A stretch of 64,000 bases of DNA, taken from assembly GCF_000473165.1 (NCBI RefSeq), contig NZ_AXBE01000014.1, positions 118,151 to 182,150 of the forward strand. The letters are read 5' to 3'. Every line of letters begins with the position of its first letter. Position 1 is the stretch's first letter. The notes beneath the pieces were generated by a model. The model saw only the letters and a program-made list of their open reading frames with translations, was not told the origin of the DNA and did no database searches. This stretch comes from Leisingera aquimarina DSM 24565 (lineage in GTDB: Bacteria > Pseudomonadota > Alphaproteobacteria > Rhodobacterales > Rhodobacteraceae). The position numbers and the translations under genes are program-made. Shown in pieces: positions 20,300-27,989 of the stretch.

Positions 20300-21400
20300 T
20301 CACAAACGAAGTGCAAATTCTGTATCAAAGCAGAAACTTGCACGGAGGATGTTGAATGGGGCGCCACTACTCACACCTGTGATTGGACGAACGCCGTAAG
20401 ATTGCCAAGTGGTTTGAAGCCCATATGCCAATTTCTGAGATCGCGGACCGTTTGTGCCGTGATGCTTCGACAATCTACCGAGACATTAAACGGAACCGTT
20501 ACACAGACTCTGAACTTCCGGAGCTGGAGGGTTATCACGCCGTGGCTGCTCAAGACATGTATGAGCGCCGCCGTGCCATTCATCGAAAGATGATTGTGTT
20601 CCCGGAACTCAAGGTTGCCATTGAGGACCGGCTCAAGGCCGGCTGGTCACCCGAGCAGATCGCAGGCCGGATGCGTTTGGAACGCCATCCGATCCGCGTG
20701 AGCCACGAGACGATCTACCGCTTCGCCTATTCGAAGGATGGCCGCGAAGAGCAGTTTTACCGCCATTTCCCCGAACATCGCAGACGCCGCGGACCAGGTG
20801 GGCACCGCAGACACAACCGCACCCGGATCTTTGACAGCCAGAGCGTGTCACATAGGCCAGAACGCATCGCAGAGCCACGGAGTTTGGCCACTGGGAATGC
20901 GGTTTGGTGATGTTCCGAAAGGAGCATGGCAAGGTGAATATCACCTCCCTGGTCGAACGGGTCAGCCGCTATACCGTCGTCATGCGCAATGAAGACCGTC
21001 AATCAAAGCCGGTCATGGAATCTCTGATCCAGGGGCTGGCTCCCCTGCCCGCGGATGCACGTCAGTCGATCACCTTCGACCGCGGAACGGAATTCTCGGC
21101 CTGGCAACGGCGCAAAGACGGGATTGGAGCCGGCAGTTGGTTCTGCGACCCACAGGCGCCTTGGCAGAAAGGCACCGTCGAGAACACCAACAACAGGCTG
21201 CGAAGATACCTGCCCCGATCAACCGAACCGACGGCGCTGACAAATCGATATTTAAGGTCGATTTGCCACCGCCTCAATTCCACCCCGCGCAAATGCCTCG
21301 GATACCGGACCCCCGCGGAGGTGTTTGAAAACCACCAGATAGAAATTCAGAACCAATTGGAATAAAACAGAATATCAGAAGCTGCACTTCACCGTGAGTT
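20300..21400 (+). mobile_element. IS30 family insertion sequence (copy 2, inactive)
   Basis: Element of about 1.1 kb around a second, different IS30 transposase. Terminal repeats: GAAGTGCAAATTCTG at 20308-20322 and the inverted GAAGTGCAGCTTCTG at 21376-21390. The internal mismatch pattern (AA versus GC before TTC) is the same as in copy 1. Not the same element as copy 1 at sequence level. Confidence 0.78.
20356..21365 (+). pseudogene. IS30 family transposase, nonsense codon and frameshift
   Basis: Starts MGRHYSHL at ATG 20356, then TGA at 20380-20382 where a Ser (TCA) is expected, then LDERRKIAKWFEAHMPISEIADRL in the same frame. A frameshift near 20875-20885 separates the HTH half from the catalytic half (FGHWEC..., TFDRGTEF, GTVENTNNRLRRYLP), which is read to 21365. 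Catalytic residues survive but no full protein can be made. Confidence 0.85.
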
Positions 21401-21405
21401 CACAA

Positions 21406-22095
21406 TCACACGCCCAAGAACCGGTTTGCCACTTCGGCCGGAAGCTCTTCGATCCGGCCGCCCCAAGCATTGCAGCCCTTGTTAAGTATCACCGCACGGT
21501 CAGCAATGGCCGAAAGCTCCTTCAGCGATTTGTCGACTACCAGAATGGCCAGCCCGGCGGTGGTTTTGAGCCGGGCAATCGCCGCCCAGATCTCTTGCCG
21601 CACCACTGGCGCTAAACCCTCGGTCGCCTCATCCAGAATGAGCAGCCGCGGGTTGGTCATCAGGGCGCGGCTTATGGTCAGCATCTGCTGTTCACCGCCT
21701 GACAAAGACCCGGCTTTCTGGCTTCGCCGCTCCTCCAGCCGCGGGAACAGCTCTGCAACTTTCTGAAAATCCCACGGGCCGGGGCGCGCTGCAGCCGTCA
21801 GGTTTTCCTCAACCGTCAGCGGCGCAAAGCAGCGCCGCCCTTCGGGCACCAGCCCGACGCCCAGCCGGGCGATTTTGTACGACGGCAGCTGGCGCAGATC
21901 ATGGCCCTCAAACCGCAGCTCTCCCTTGGTGGCTGCGAGCATCCCGCAAATGGTCTTGATGGTGGTGGATTTTCCCATGCCGTTGCGGCCCATCAGCGCC
22001 ACAACCTCGCCCTCGGCGATTTCCAGGTCGACCCCGAACAGGGCCTGCGCCGGACCGTAGGCGGCTTCAACCCCCTGTAAATACAGCAGGTTCAT
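21406..22095 (-). CDS. livF: Branched-chain amino-acid-type ABC transporter ATPase, LivF
   Basis: Second ATPase of a HAAT-family importer, 229 residues. Walker A GRNGMGKST near 36, signature LSGGEQQMLTISRAL near 133, Walker B LLILDEATEGLAP near 153. Its start overlaps the livG stop by four bases. Last gene of the operon, 40 bases from the neighbouring IS30 copy 2. Confidence 0.93.
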   Translation of the reverse strand: MNLLYLQGVEAAYGPAQALFGVDLEIAEGEVVALMGRNGMGKSTTIKTICGMLAATKGELRFEGHDLRQLPSYKIARLGVGLVPEGRRCFAPLTVEENLTAAARPGPWDFQKVAELFPRLEERRSQKAGSLSGGEQQMLTISRALMTNPRLLILDEATEGLAPVVRQEIWAAIARLKTTAGLAILVVDKSLKELSAIADRAVILNKGCNAWGGRIEELPAEVANRFLGV

Positions 22096-22847
22096 GCGGC
22101 GTCCTCCTCTCCCAGATAGGCGCGGCGCACCTCGGCGTTGGCGCGGATATCGGCGGCAGTCCCGGTGGCAATGATCTGGCCATAGACCAGCACGCTGATC
22201 CTGTCGGCCAAGGCAAAAACCGCATCCATGTCGTGTTCCACCAAAAGGATCGGCGCCTCCTGCCGCAAATCATCCAGAAAGCCGGTCAGCGCCTTGGACC
22301 CGGCGCTGCCCAGCCCGGCCATCGGTTCGTCCATCAGGAACAGTTTTGGCTGCAGCGTCAGCGCCACGGCCACCTCCAGCTGGCGGCGCTGGCCGTGCGA
22401 CAGGTCAGCGGTGCGGCGGCCGGCGTCATCACTCAGGCCGACACGTTCTAGCGCATCGCGCGCCGGTTCCAGCAGCGCCGGATCCTTCATCACATTGCGG
22501 AACAAACGGTACGGGCGCCCCTGTCCGCCAAGCGCCCCCAGAACCGCGTTCTGCAGAACGGTGTACTCCATCGCCAGCGCCGAAATCTGGAACGTCCGCC
22601 CCAGCCCCATCCGCGCCCGCGCCACGGTATCCAGCGCGGTCACGTCGCGGCCCAGCAGCTCCACCTTGCCGCTGTCTGGCGCGATATTGCCCGCGATCTG
22701 CTTGATCAGCGTTGATTTCCCGGCCCCGTTCGGCCCGATCAGCGCGTGGATTTCACCGGGCCGCAGGTCCAGCGAGACATCGCGGCTCGCCTGCAATGCA
22801 CCAAAGCTCTTGTTCAGTTTTTTGGTTCTCAGAACCGCATCAGCCAT
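22092..22847 (-). CDS. livG: Branched-chain amino-acid-type ABC transporter ATPase, LivG
   Basis: First ATPase of the importer, 251 residues. Walker A GPNGAGKSTL near 37, signature LSHGQRRQLEVAVAL near 144, Walker B LFLMDEPMAGL near 168, and the LivG-type C-terminus with EHDMDAVFALADRI and a final YLGEE. Overlaps livM by eight bases and livF by four. Confidence 0.93.
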   Translation of the reverse strand: MADAVLRTKKLNKSFGALQASRDVSLDLRPGEIHALIGPNGAGKSTLIKQIAGNIAPDSGKVELLGRDVTALDTVARARMGLGRTFQISALAMEYTVLQNAVLGALGGQGRPYRLFRNVMKDPALLEPARDALERVGLSDDAGRRTADLSHGQRRQLEVAVALTLQPKLFLMDEPMAGLGSAGSKALTGFLDDLRQEAPILLVEHDMDAVFALADRISVLVYGQIIATGTAADIRANAEVRRAYLGEEDAA

Positions 22848-23826
22848 GTGCCTTCTCCCGTCCTGCCAGCGCCCCGATCAGCCCGCCTCGGGCAAACAGC
22901 ACGATCAGCAGCAGCAGCAGCCCGAGAAAAATCTGCCAGTAGTCGCTGATCCCGCCCAGAAGATGCTCCAGCAGAATATACAGCGCGGCGCCCGCCACCG
23001 GGCCGTACAGCCGTCCGACTCCGCCGAGGATCACAAAAATCATGATCTCGCCGCTAGTGTGCCAGCTGAGCATAGTGGGGCTGACAAAGCGGTTAAGGTC
23101 GGCAAACAGCGCCCCGGCCAGCCCGGTGATGGCGCCGGAAATCACAAAGGCCGTCAACCGCAGGGTAAAGGGTGTGAGACCCACCGCCTCTACCCGGTCC
23201 TCATTCTGGCGCGCAGCGGCCAGCGCCAATCCGAATGGCGAGCGCGCCAACCGTGCGGCGAAAAACAGCGCCAGGCACAGGATTACATAGGCAATCGCAA
23301 AAAACTGGATCGGGTCCAAGGTGTTGAGACCAGGGAATTCATTGCGGACCCAGATCGACAGCCCGTCCTCGCCGCCATAAGCGCTCCAGCTGATCGCGAA
23401 GTAGTACAGCATCTGCCCAAAGGCGAGCGTGATCATGATGAAATAGACACCCGATGTGCGCAGGGACAGCGCGCCGATCACCAGCGCGGCCGAGGCACTG
23501 GCGGCAACCGCCACCAGCCAGATCAGCGGCATCTGGTTGCTGCCTTCAAAAAGGAACGGCCAGCCGAACAGCGGCTCATAGTTCTGGGCGTGGGCAGCAA
23601 GGATGCCCATGGCATAGCCGCCAATGCCGAAAAATGCCGCATGGCCAAGGCTGATCAGCCCGCCCTGCCCCAGCGCGATGTTCAGCCCCACCCCGGCCAG
23701 CGCCAGGATCGCAGCCTTGGTCGCCAGGGTGATGATGAACGGCTCATCCAGCGTCCAGGCCGCCAGCGGAACGAACAAGAGCGCCGCAATCATCGCCCAG
23801 TTCAGCATGTATTCACGGGTCAGCAT
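22840..23826 (-). CDS. livM: Branched-chain amino-acid-type ABC transporter permease, LivM
   Basis: Inner-membrane permease, 328 residues, with about nine hydrophobic segments and the LivM signature ALGQGGLISLGHAAFFGIGGYA near 50-72. Overlaps the livH stop by one base (TGATG) and livG by eight. Pairs with LivH. Confidence 0.93.
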   Translation of the reverse strand: MLTREYMLNWAMIAALLFVPLAAWTLDEPFIITLATKAAILALAGVGLNIALGQGGLISLGHAAFFGIGGYAMGILAAHAQNYEPLFGWPFLFEGSNQMPLIWLVAVAASASAALVIGALSLRTSGVYFIMITLAFGQMLYYFAISWSAYGGEDGLSIWVRNEFPGLNTLDPIQFFAIAYVILCLALFFAARLARSPFGLALAAARQNEDRVEAVGLTPFTLRLTAFVISGAITGLAGALFADLNRFVSPTMLSWHTSGEIMIFVILGGVGRLYGPVAGAALYILLEHLLGGISDYWQIFLGLLLLLIVLFARGGLIGALAGREKAHG

Positions 23827-24746
23827 CAGGCGCTCCCTCCATAAAGGCCCGACGGGCGCACCAGCAGAACACCGGCCATCAGGATGTAAATCAGCATCGA
23901 TGCCAGCGACGCCCCGGCCGAGGCTGCGCTGGCAGGCTCCATGAACAGGGTGAAAAGCCGCGGCAGGAACACCCCGCCCAAAGTGTCGGTCATCCCCACC
24001 AGCAGCGCGCCGGCAAGGGCGCCCTTGATCGAGCCGATGCCGCCGATGACAATCACCACAAAGGCCAGGATCAAAACCGGCTCACCCATGCCGACCTGCA
24101 CCGACTGGATCGCCCCTACCAGCGCACCGGCCAGCCCGGCCAGCGCCGCGCCAAGGGCGAATACCAGCGTGTAGAGTTTGGAGATATCGACGCCAAGGGC
24201 CGCGATCATCTCGCGGTCGGCCTCGCCTGCGCGGATCTGGATGCCAATCCGCGTTCGGGCGATCAGCAGGAACAGACCCGCGGCAATTGCCAATCCAATC
24301 AGGATGATCGCCAGCCGGTACAGCGGATATTCAATGCCGCCCGGCAGGGTAACCGGCCCTGACAGATAAGGCGGCACGTCCAGGAACAGCGGGAAAGATC
24401 CGAACAGCCAGCGGGTGCCTTCGGAAAAGATCAGGATCAGTGCGAATGTCGCCAGCACCTGGTCCAGATGGTCGCGCCGGTACAGGCGGCGGATCACCAC
24501 CAGCTCCATCAGCGCGCCGGCTGCGGCGGCAGCGGCAAGGCTGGCAATCAGCGCCAGCAGGAACGAGCCGGTCCACCCGGCAACGGCGGCGGCAGCAAAA
24601 GCGCCCACCATATAGAGCGAACCATGGGCCAGATTGATCAGCCCCATCACCCCGAATACCAGCGTCAGCCCGGCTGCCATCAGAAACAGCATGACGCCGA
24701 ACTGCAGCCCGTTCAGGATCTGCTCCAGAACTAGAATATAGGTCAT
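23826..24746 (-). CDS. livH: Branched-chain amino-acid-type ABC transporter permease, LivH
   Basis: Inner-membrane permease, 306 residues, with the LivH signature GLINLAHGSLYMVGAFAA near 33-50 and the ATPase-contact loop near VIVIGGIGSIKGALAGALLVG. It starts 67 bases after livJ; the gap holds a strong stem-loop. Substrate class is amino acids, amides or urea; not more specific. Confidence 0.93.
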   Translation of the reverse strand: MTYILVLEQILNGLQFGVMLFLMAAGLTLVFGVMGLINLAHGSLYMVGAFAAAAVAGWTGSFLLALIASLAAAAAAGALMELVVIRRLYRRDHLDQVLATFALILIFSEGTRWLFGSFPLFLDVPPYLSGPVTLPGGIEYPLYRLAIILIGLAIAAGLFLLIARTRIGIQIRAGEADREMIAALGVDISKLYTLVFALGAALAGLAGALVGAIQSVQVGMGEPVLILAFVVIVIGGIGSIKGALAGALLVGMTDTLGGVFLPRLFTLFMEPASAASAGASLASMLIYILMAGVLLVRPSGLYGGSA

Positions 24747-24776
24747 TTGAATTTCCGAAGGGGAAGCATTGCCGCG

Positions 24777-24800
24777 GCGGAGGCGCTGTGGCGCCTCCGC
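24777..24800 (-). other. Intercistronic stem-loop after livJ
   Basis: Perfect 10-bp stem GCGGAGGCGC/GCGCCTCCGC with a four-base loop between the livJ stop and livH start. No T-run follows on the coding strand. As with the dctP hairpin, it probably stabilises the binding-protein message or attenuates the rest. Confidence 0.6.
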
Positions 24801-24813
24801 TTGGCGGTCTGTC

Positions 24814-25950
24814 TTACATCTTGCACTCGCCGGCGTAGGCGTCGGCGTGGTCGCTCAGCCCGGTGGCGATGATCTTGTTGGTATAGACATCGCCTTCTTT
24901 GATCACTTCGCGGACATAAATGTCCTGCACCGGATGATGGTTGTCGCCGAACTTGAAATCACCGCGGACAGACGCGAACTCTGCCGCCTTCAGCGCCGAA
25001 CGGAACGCGTCCTGATCGGCAGGCTCAGCCTTGTCCAGTGCACTCAGGATCAGGTTGGCGGTGTCAAAGCCCTGGCTGGCATAGAGCGAAGGCAGGCGGC
25101 CGTATTTCTCCTGAAAGGCGGCGACAAAACCGGCGTTGGCTGCATTGTCGATATCCTTGTTCCATTGCGAGGTGTTCTTCACCCCCAGCGCAGCGTCACC
25201 CACCGCCTGCAGGATACCCTGATCAAAGGAGAATGCCGGGCCGACCACCGGCAGGTCCACGCCGCTGCCCGCGTATTGCTTCAGGAAGGAAATCCCCATG
25301 CCGCCGGGCAGGAAAAAATAGACCGAGTCGGCGCCGGAGGCGCGGATCTGGGCGATCTCGGCGGCATAATCGGTCTGCCCGAGCTTGGTGTAGATCTCAC
25401 CGGCCAGTTCGCCGCCGTACATCCGCTTGTAACCGGTCAGCGCGTCCTTGCCCGCCGGGTAGTTCGGCGCCAGGATGAAGCTGTTTTTCAGCCCCGCCTC
25501 ATTGGCATAAGCGCCTGCGGCCTCGTGCAGGTTGTCGTTCTGCCAGGCAACGTTGAAGTAGTTCGGGTGGCAGCGCTTGCCTGCCAGGGCCGAAGGGCCG
25601 GCGTTCGGCGACAGGTAGAACACCCCCTGTGCTGTGGCAGCGGGCACCACCGCCATCGCCAGGTTGGACCAGATGATGCCGGTCAGGATATCGACCTTCT
25701 CTGACTGGATCATCCGGTCGGCGATCTGCACCGCGGCATCGGGTTTGCGCTGATCATCCTCGATCACCACTTCGACGCCGTCGCGGCCGTCCTGTTCGAT
25801 TGCCAGCATGAAACCGTCGCGCACATCCACGCCCAGTCCGGCTCCGCCGCCGGACAGGGTGGTGATCATGCCGATCTTGGTGTCGGCCTGGGCCGCAGCC
25901 GCCAGCGCCGGGACCGCAGCGGCCATGGCGAGCATCCGAATGGTCTTCAT
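24814..25950 (-). CDS. livJ: ABC transporter substrate-binding protein, LivJ-like
   Basis: Periplasmic binding protein of the HAAT family, 378 residues. Signal peptide at about 1-22 (MKTIRMLAMAAAVPALAAAAQA). The N-terminus KIGMITTLSGGGAGLGVDVRDGFMLAIE and later segments are typical of the Peripla_BP_6 fold. ATG at 25950 is supported by GGGAGGAAAG and the signal peptide. First gene of the liv operon. Ligand not predictable; many members in this group bind aromatic or other non-branched amino acids. Confidence 0.92.
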   Translation of the reverse strand: MKTIRMLAMAAAVPALAAAAQADTKIGMITTLSGGGAGLGVDVRDGFMLAIEQDGRDGVEVVIEDDQRKPDAAVQIADRMIQSEKVDILTGIIWSNLAMAVVPAATAQGVFYLSPNAGPSALAGKRCHPNYFNVAWQNDNLHEAAGAYANEAGLKNSFILAPNYPAGKDALTGYKRMYGGELAGEIYTKLGQTDYAAEIAQIRASGADSVYFFLPGGMGISFLKQYAGSGVDLPVVGPAFSFDQGILQAVGDAALGVKNTSQWNKDIDNAANAGFVAAFQEKYGRLPSLYASQGFDTANLILSALDKAEPADQDAFRSALKAAEFASVRGDFKFGDNHHPVQDIYVREVIKEGDVYTNKIIATGLSDHADAYAGECKM

Positions 25951-26105
25951 TACGTCTTTCCTCCCAGAATATGCCCTGGCCTTCAGACCTGGGTTCTTGA
26001 TCAAATGCTTGCGACTTTAACGCCGTCCCGGCAGAAGCCAAGACCCGCAACAGCCCGCATCTCCCCGGCTGATCTTGCGCCAGCCGTTGGGACAAGCCTA
26101 CGCAG

Positions 26106-26126
26106 GCTTGAATATATATTTCAAGC
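26106..26126. promoter_or_regulatory. Candidate operator GCTTGAA-N7-TTCAAGC upstream of livJ
   Basis: Perfect 7-bp half-sites around TATATAT, in the only A+T-rich stretch between lysR and livJ. Good geometry for a dimeric regulator; which one is unknown. Confidence 0.45.
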
Positions 26127-26196
26127 ATAAAATAAATGGAGCAATATTGTTGCCCTATTTACCCCTCGGCCTATTCATCGGCCGTTTTGCTGATGC

Positions 26197-26255
26197 AAGG
26201 GGTCAGCCCTTCGCGCTTCCTGGGGTATTGGAAACCAGAAAGAAGAAGCCAGAGG
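26197..26255 (+). repeat. Intergenic repeat, copy a
   Basis: Closely matches the sequence at 34854-34911: a GAGGGG/CCCTTCGCGC hairpin-like part followed by GGGGTATT-N4-ACCAGAAAGAAG. Both lie in non-coding DNA. Confidence 0.65.
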
Positions 26256-26283
26256 CTGACATGACGCACAGGACTGGTTACCC

Positions 26284-27165
26284 CTAACCGAAACAGCCCG
26301 CCAAGTGGTCGATCAGCGCCCGGATCCGTGCCGTTAGATGGCGGCTGGCGGGATAAACCGCATAAAGTGTTGTTGGGTCGGTTTCCTGTTGTTCGAAAAG
26401 CACTTGCAGCCTGCCGTCGCGCAGAAACGGAAGCGCGGTGTAGTGCGGGCACCGGGCAATGCCGAGGCCGCTGGCCGCCATATGCGCCACCGCCCGGGGC
26501 GAATTGGCACGGAAGCTGCCGCCAACAGTGACGGCCCATTGTGCAGACCCTTTGCCAAAGACCCAGACGTCCGGCTGCGGTGAGGTCATTTGCAACAGGC
26601 AGTTGTGTGTCGCCAGTGCTTCCGGCTCTGCAGGTTCGCCATGAGCGGCCAGGTACTCAGGCGACGCCACCACCACCAGCCGCATGCTGCAGAGTTTGCG
26701 GGCAACCAGTGTCGAGTCCTTCAAGGCACCGAAACGCACCGCCAGATCGACACCCTCCTCCAGCATTGGAAGGTGGCGGTCGGACAACACCAGTTCCACC
26801 GAAAGCTTGGGATGCGCCTGCTGGAACGGCTGCAAAGCCTCCACCAGCTCGCGGCTGCCAAAGCCTGTGGGCGCGGTGATGCGGATGGGGCCTGCCAGCT
26901 CCTGCTGGCGCAGCTGCACCACGTCCTCCAGCTCGTCGAACTGGTCCAGCAGCGGCAGGCAGCGCTCCAGATAGGCGCGGCCCGTATCAGTCAGCGTCAC
27001 CTTGCGGGTGGTGCGGTTCAACAGCTGCGCACCCAGCTGTTCCTCCAGCCGGGCGACATATTTGCTGGCCAGCTTGGTGCTGATCCCCAGCTGCAAGGCA
27101 CCGCTGGTAAAGGAGCTTTGCGCCGCAACCGCCGCAAAGGTGCGCATGCAGTCCAATTTATCCAT
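26284..27165 (-). CDS. LysR family transcriptional regulator
   Basis: 293-residue LysR regulator of the CrgA/DsdC-like subgroup: N-terminus MDKLDCMRTFAAVAAQSSFTSGALQLGISTKLASKYV, RTTRKVTLTDTG, and effector domain beginning PIRITAPTGFGSREL. ATG at 27165 gives the family N-terminus; an extension to 27273 is not conserved. It is divergent from the GST gene, with a 23-bp inverted repeat in the gap, so it probably controls GST and the following fusion gene. Confidence 0.9.
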   Translation of the reverse strand: MDKLDCMRTFAAVAAQSSFTSGALQLGISTKLASKYVARLEEQLGAQLLNRTTRKVTLTDTGRAYLERCLPLLDQFDELEDVVQLRQQELAGPIRITAPTGFGSRELVEALQPFQQAHPKLSVELVLSDRHLPMLEEGVDLAVRFGALKDSTLVARKLCSMRLVVVASPEYLAAHGEPAEPEALATHNCLLQMTSPQPDVWVFGKGSAQWAVTVGGSFRANSPRAVAHMAASGLGIARCPHYTALPFLRDGRLQVLFEQQETDPTTLYAVYPASRHLTARIRALIDHLAGCFG

Positions 27166-27185
27166 CGTTCCCTCCGGTCTGCATA

Positions 27186-27208
27186 TTATGTACCACGCAT
27201 ACATAATC
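27186..27208. promoter_or_regulatory. Inverted repeat ATTATGTA-N7-TACATAAT between lysR and GST
   Basis: Perfect 8-bp half-sites with a 7-base spacer, 20 bases upstream of the lysR start. The size, dyad symmetry and position in a divergent promoter fit a LysR-type operator. Confidence 0.6.
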
Positions 27209-27305
27209 AATCGCCAGATTAGAATATTATCGCCAGGAACGTCATGACGTATCTTCCCGGTGTCTTCAAGCAACCAGGCCTATGCCACATAGAAGGACCC
27301 AAGAT

Positions 27306-27926
27306 ATGCCGCATCCAATCCGAATTCACGGCTTCCCCCTCTCCGGCCACACCCACCGGGTGGAGCTGTTCGCCAGCCTCGCCGGGATCGCCCATGAAAC
27401 GATCACCGTTGATCTCGCCGCGGGTGAGCACAAGCAGCCGCCTTTCCTGGCGCTGAACCCGGCGGGCCAGGTGCCGGTGATCGAGGACGGCGGCGATGTA
27501 ATCACCGATTCCAACGCGATCCTGGTTTACCTGGCGCGCAAATACGCGCCGGCCTGGCTGCCCTCGGACCCATTGCTGGAGGCAGAGGTGCAGAAGTTCC
27601 TGACCCTGGCGGCGGGCGAGATCGCCTTTGGCCCGGCGGCAGCGCGGCTGATCACCGTCTTCAACGCGCCGCTGGACGCCGAGGCCTGCAAGACCGTGGC
27701 CGCGCGGGTTCTGGGCAAGCTCGACGCCCATATGGACGGCCGCAGCTTCCTGGTTGGCGATGCCCCGACAATTGCCGATGCGGCGGCCTATGCCTACCTC
27801 GCCCACGCGCCGGAGGGCGGCATCTCGCTGGATCCCTACCCGAACGTGCGTGCCCTGCTGACCAATATCGAAGGGCTGAAAGGCTTCAAGCCGATGCCCG
27901 TCACCAGGGTTGGGCTGGCCGCCTGA
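27306..27926 (+). CDS. Glutathione S-transferase family protein
   Basis: 206-residue GST: N-terminal thioredoxin-like domain (IRIHGFPLSGHTHRVELFASLAGI, then the cis-Pro segment NPAGQVPVIED and DSNAILVYLA) and a C-terminal helical domain with the N-capping motif LVGDAPTIADAAAYAYL. ATG at 27306 is preceded by AGAAGGA. It lies 63 bases before the flavoprotein fusion gene on the same strand and is probably cotranscribed with it. Substrate unknown. Confidence 0.92.
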   Translation: MPHPIRIHGFPLSGHTHRVELFASLAGIAHETITVDLAAGEHKQPPFLALNPAGQVPVIEDGGDVITDSNAILVYLARKYAPAWLPSDPLLEAEVQKFLTLAAGEIAFGPAAARLITVFNAPLDAEACKTVAARVLGKLDAHMDGRSFLVGDAPTIADAAAYAYLAHAPEGGISLDPYPNVRALLTNIEGLKGFKPMPVTRVGLAA

Positions 27927-27989
27927 TCCACAGCGCGGCGGCCTCCGCGCGGGCCGCCGCGTAACTCTCTCAGAACACAGGAGGTTTCC

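Larger units (their letters stand above)
25951..26283. other. Upstream region of liv operon
   Basis: 333 bases without a gene. Holds the inverted repeat GCTTGAA-N7-TTCAAGC at 26106-26126 in an A+T-rich patch about 155 bases upstream of livJ (candidate promoter/operator) and, at 26197-26255, one copy of a hairpin-plus-tail intergenic repeat that also occurs at about 34851-34911. Confidence 0.55.
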
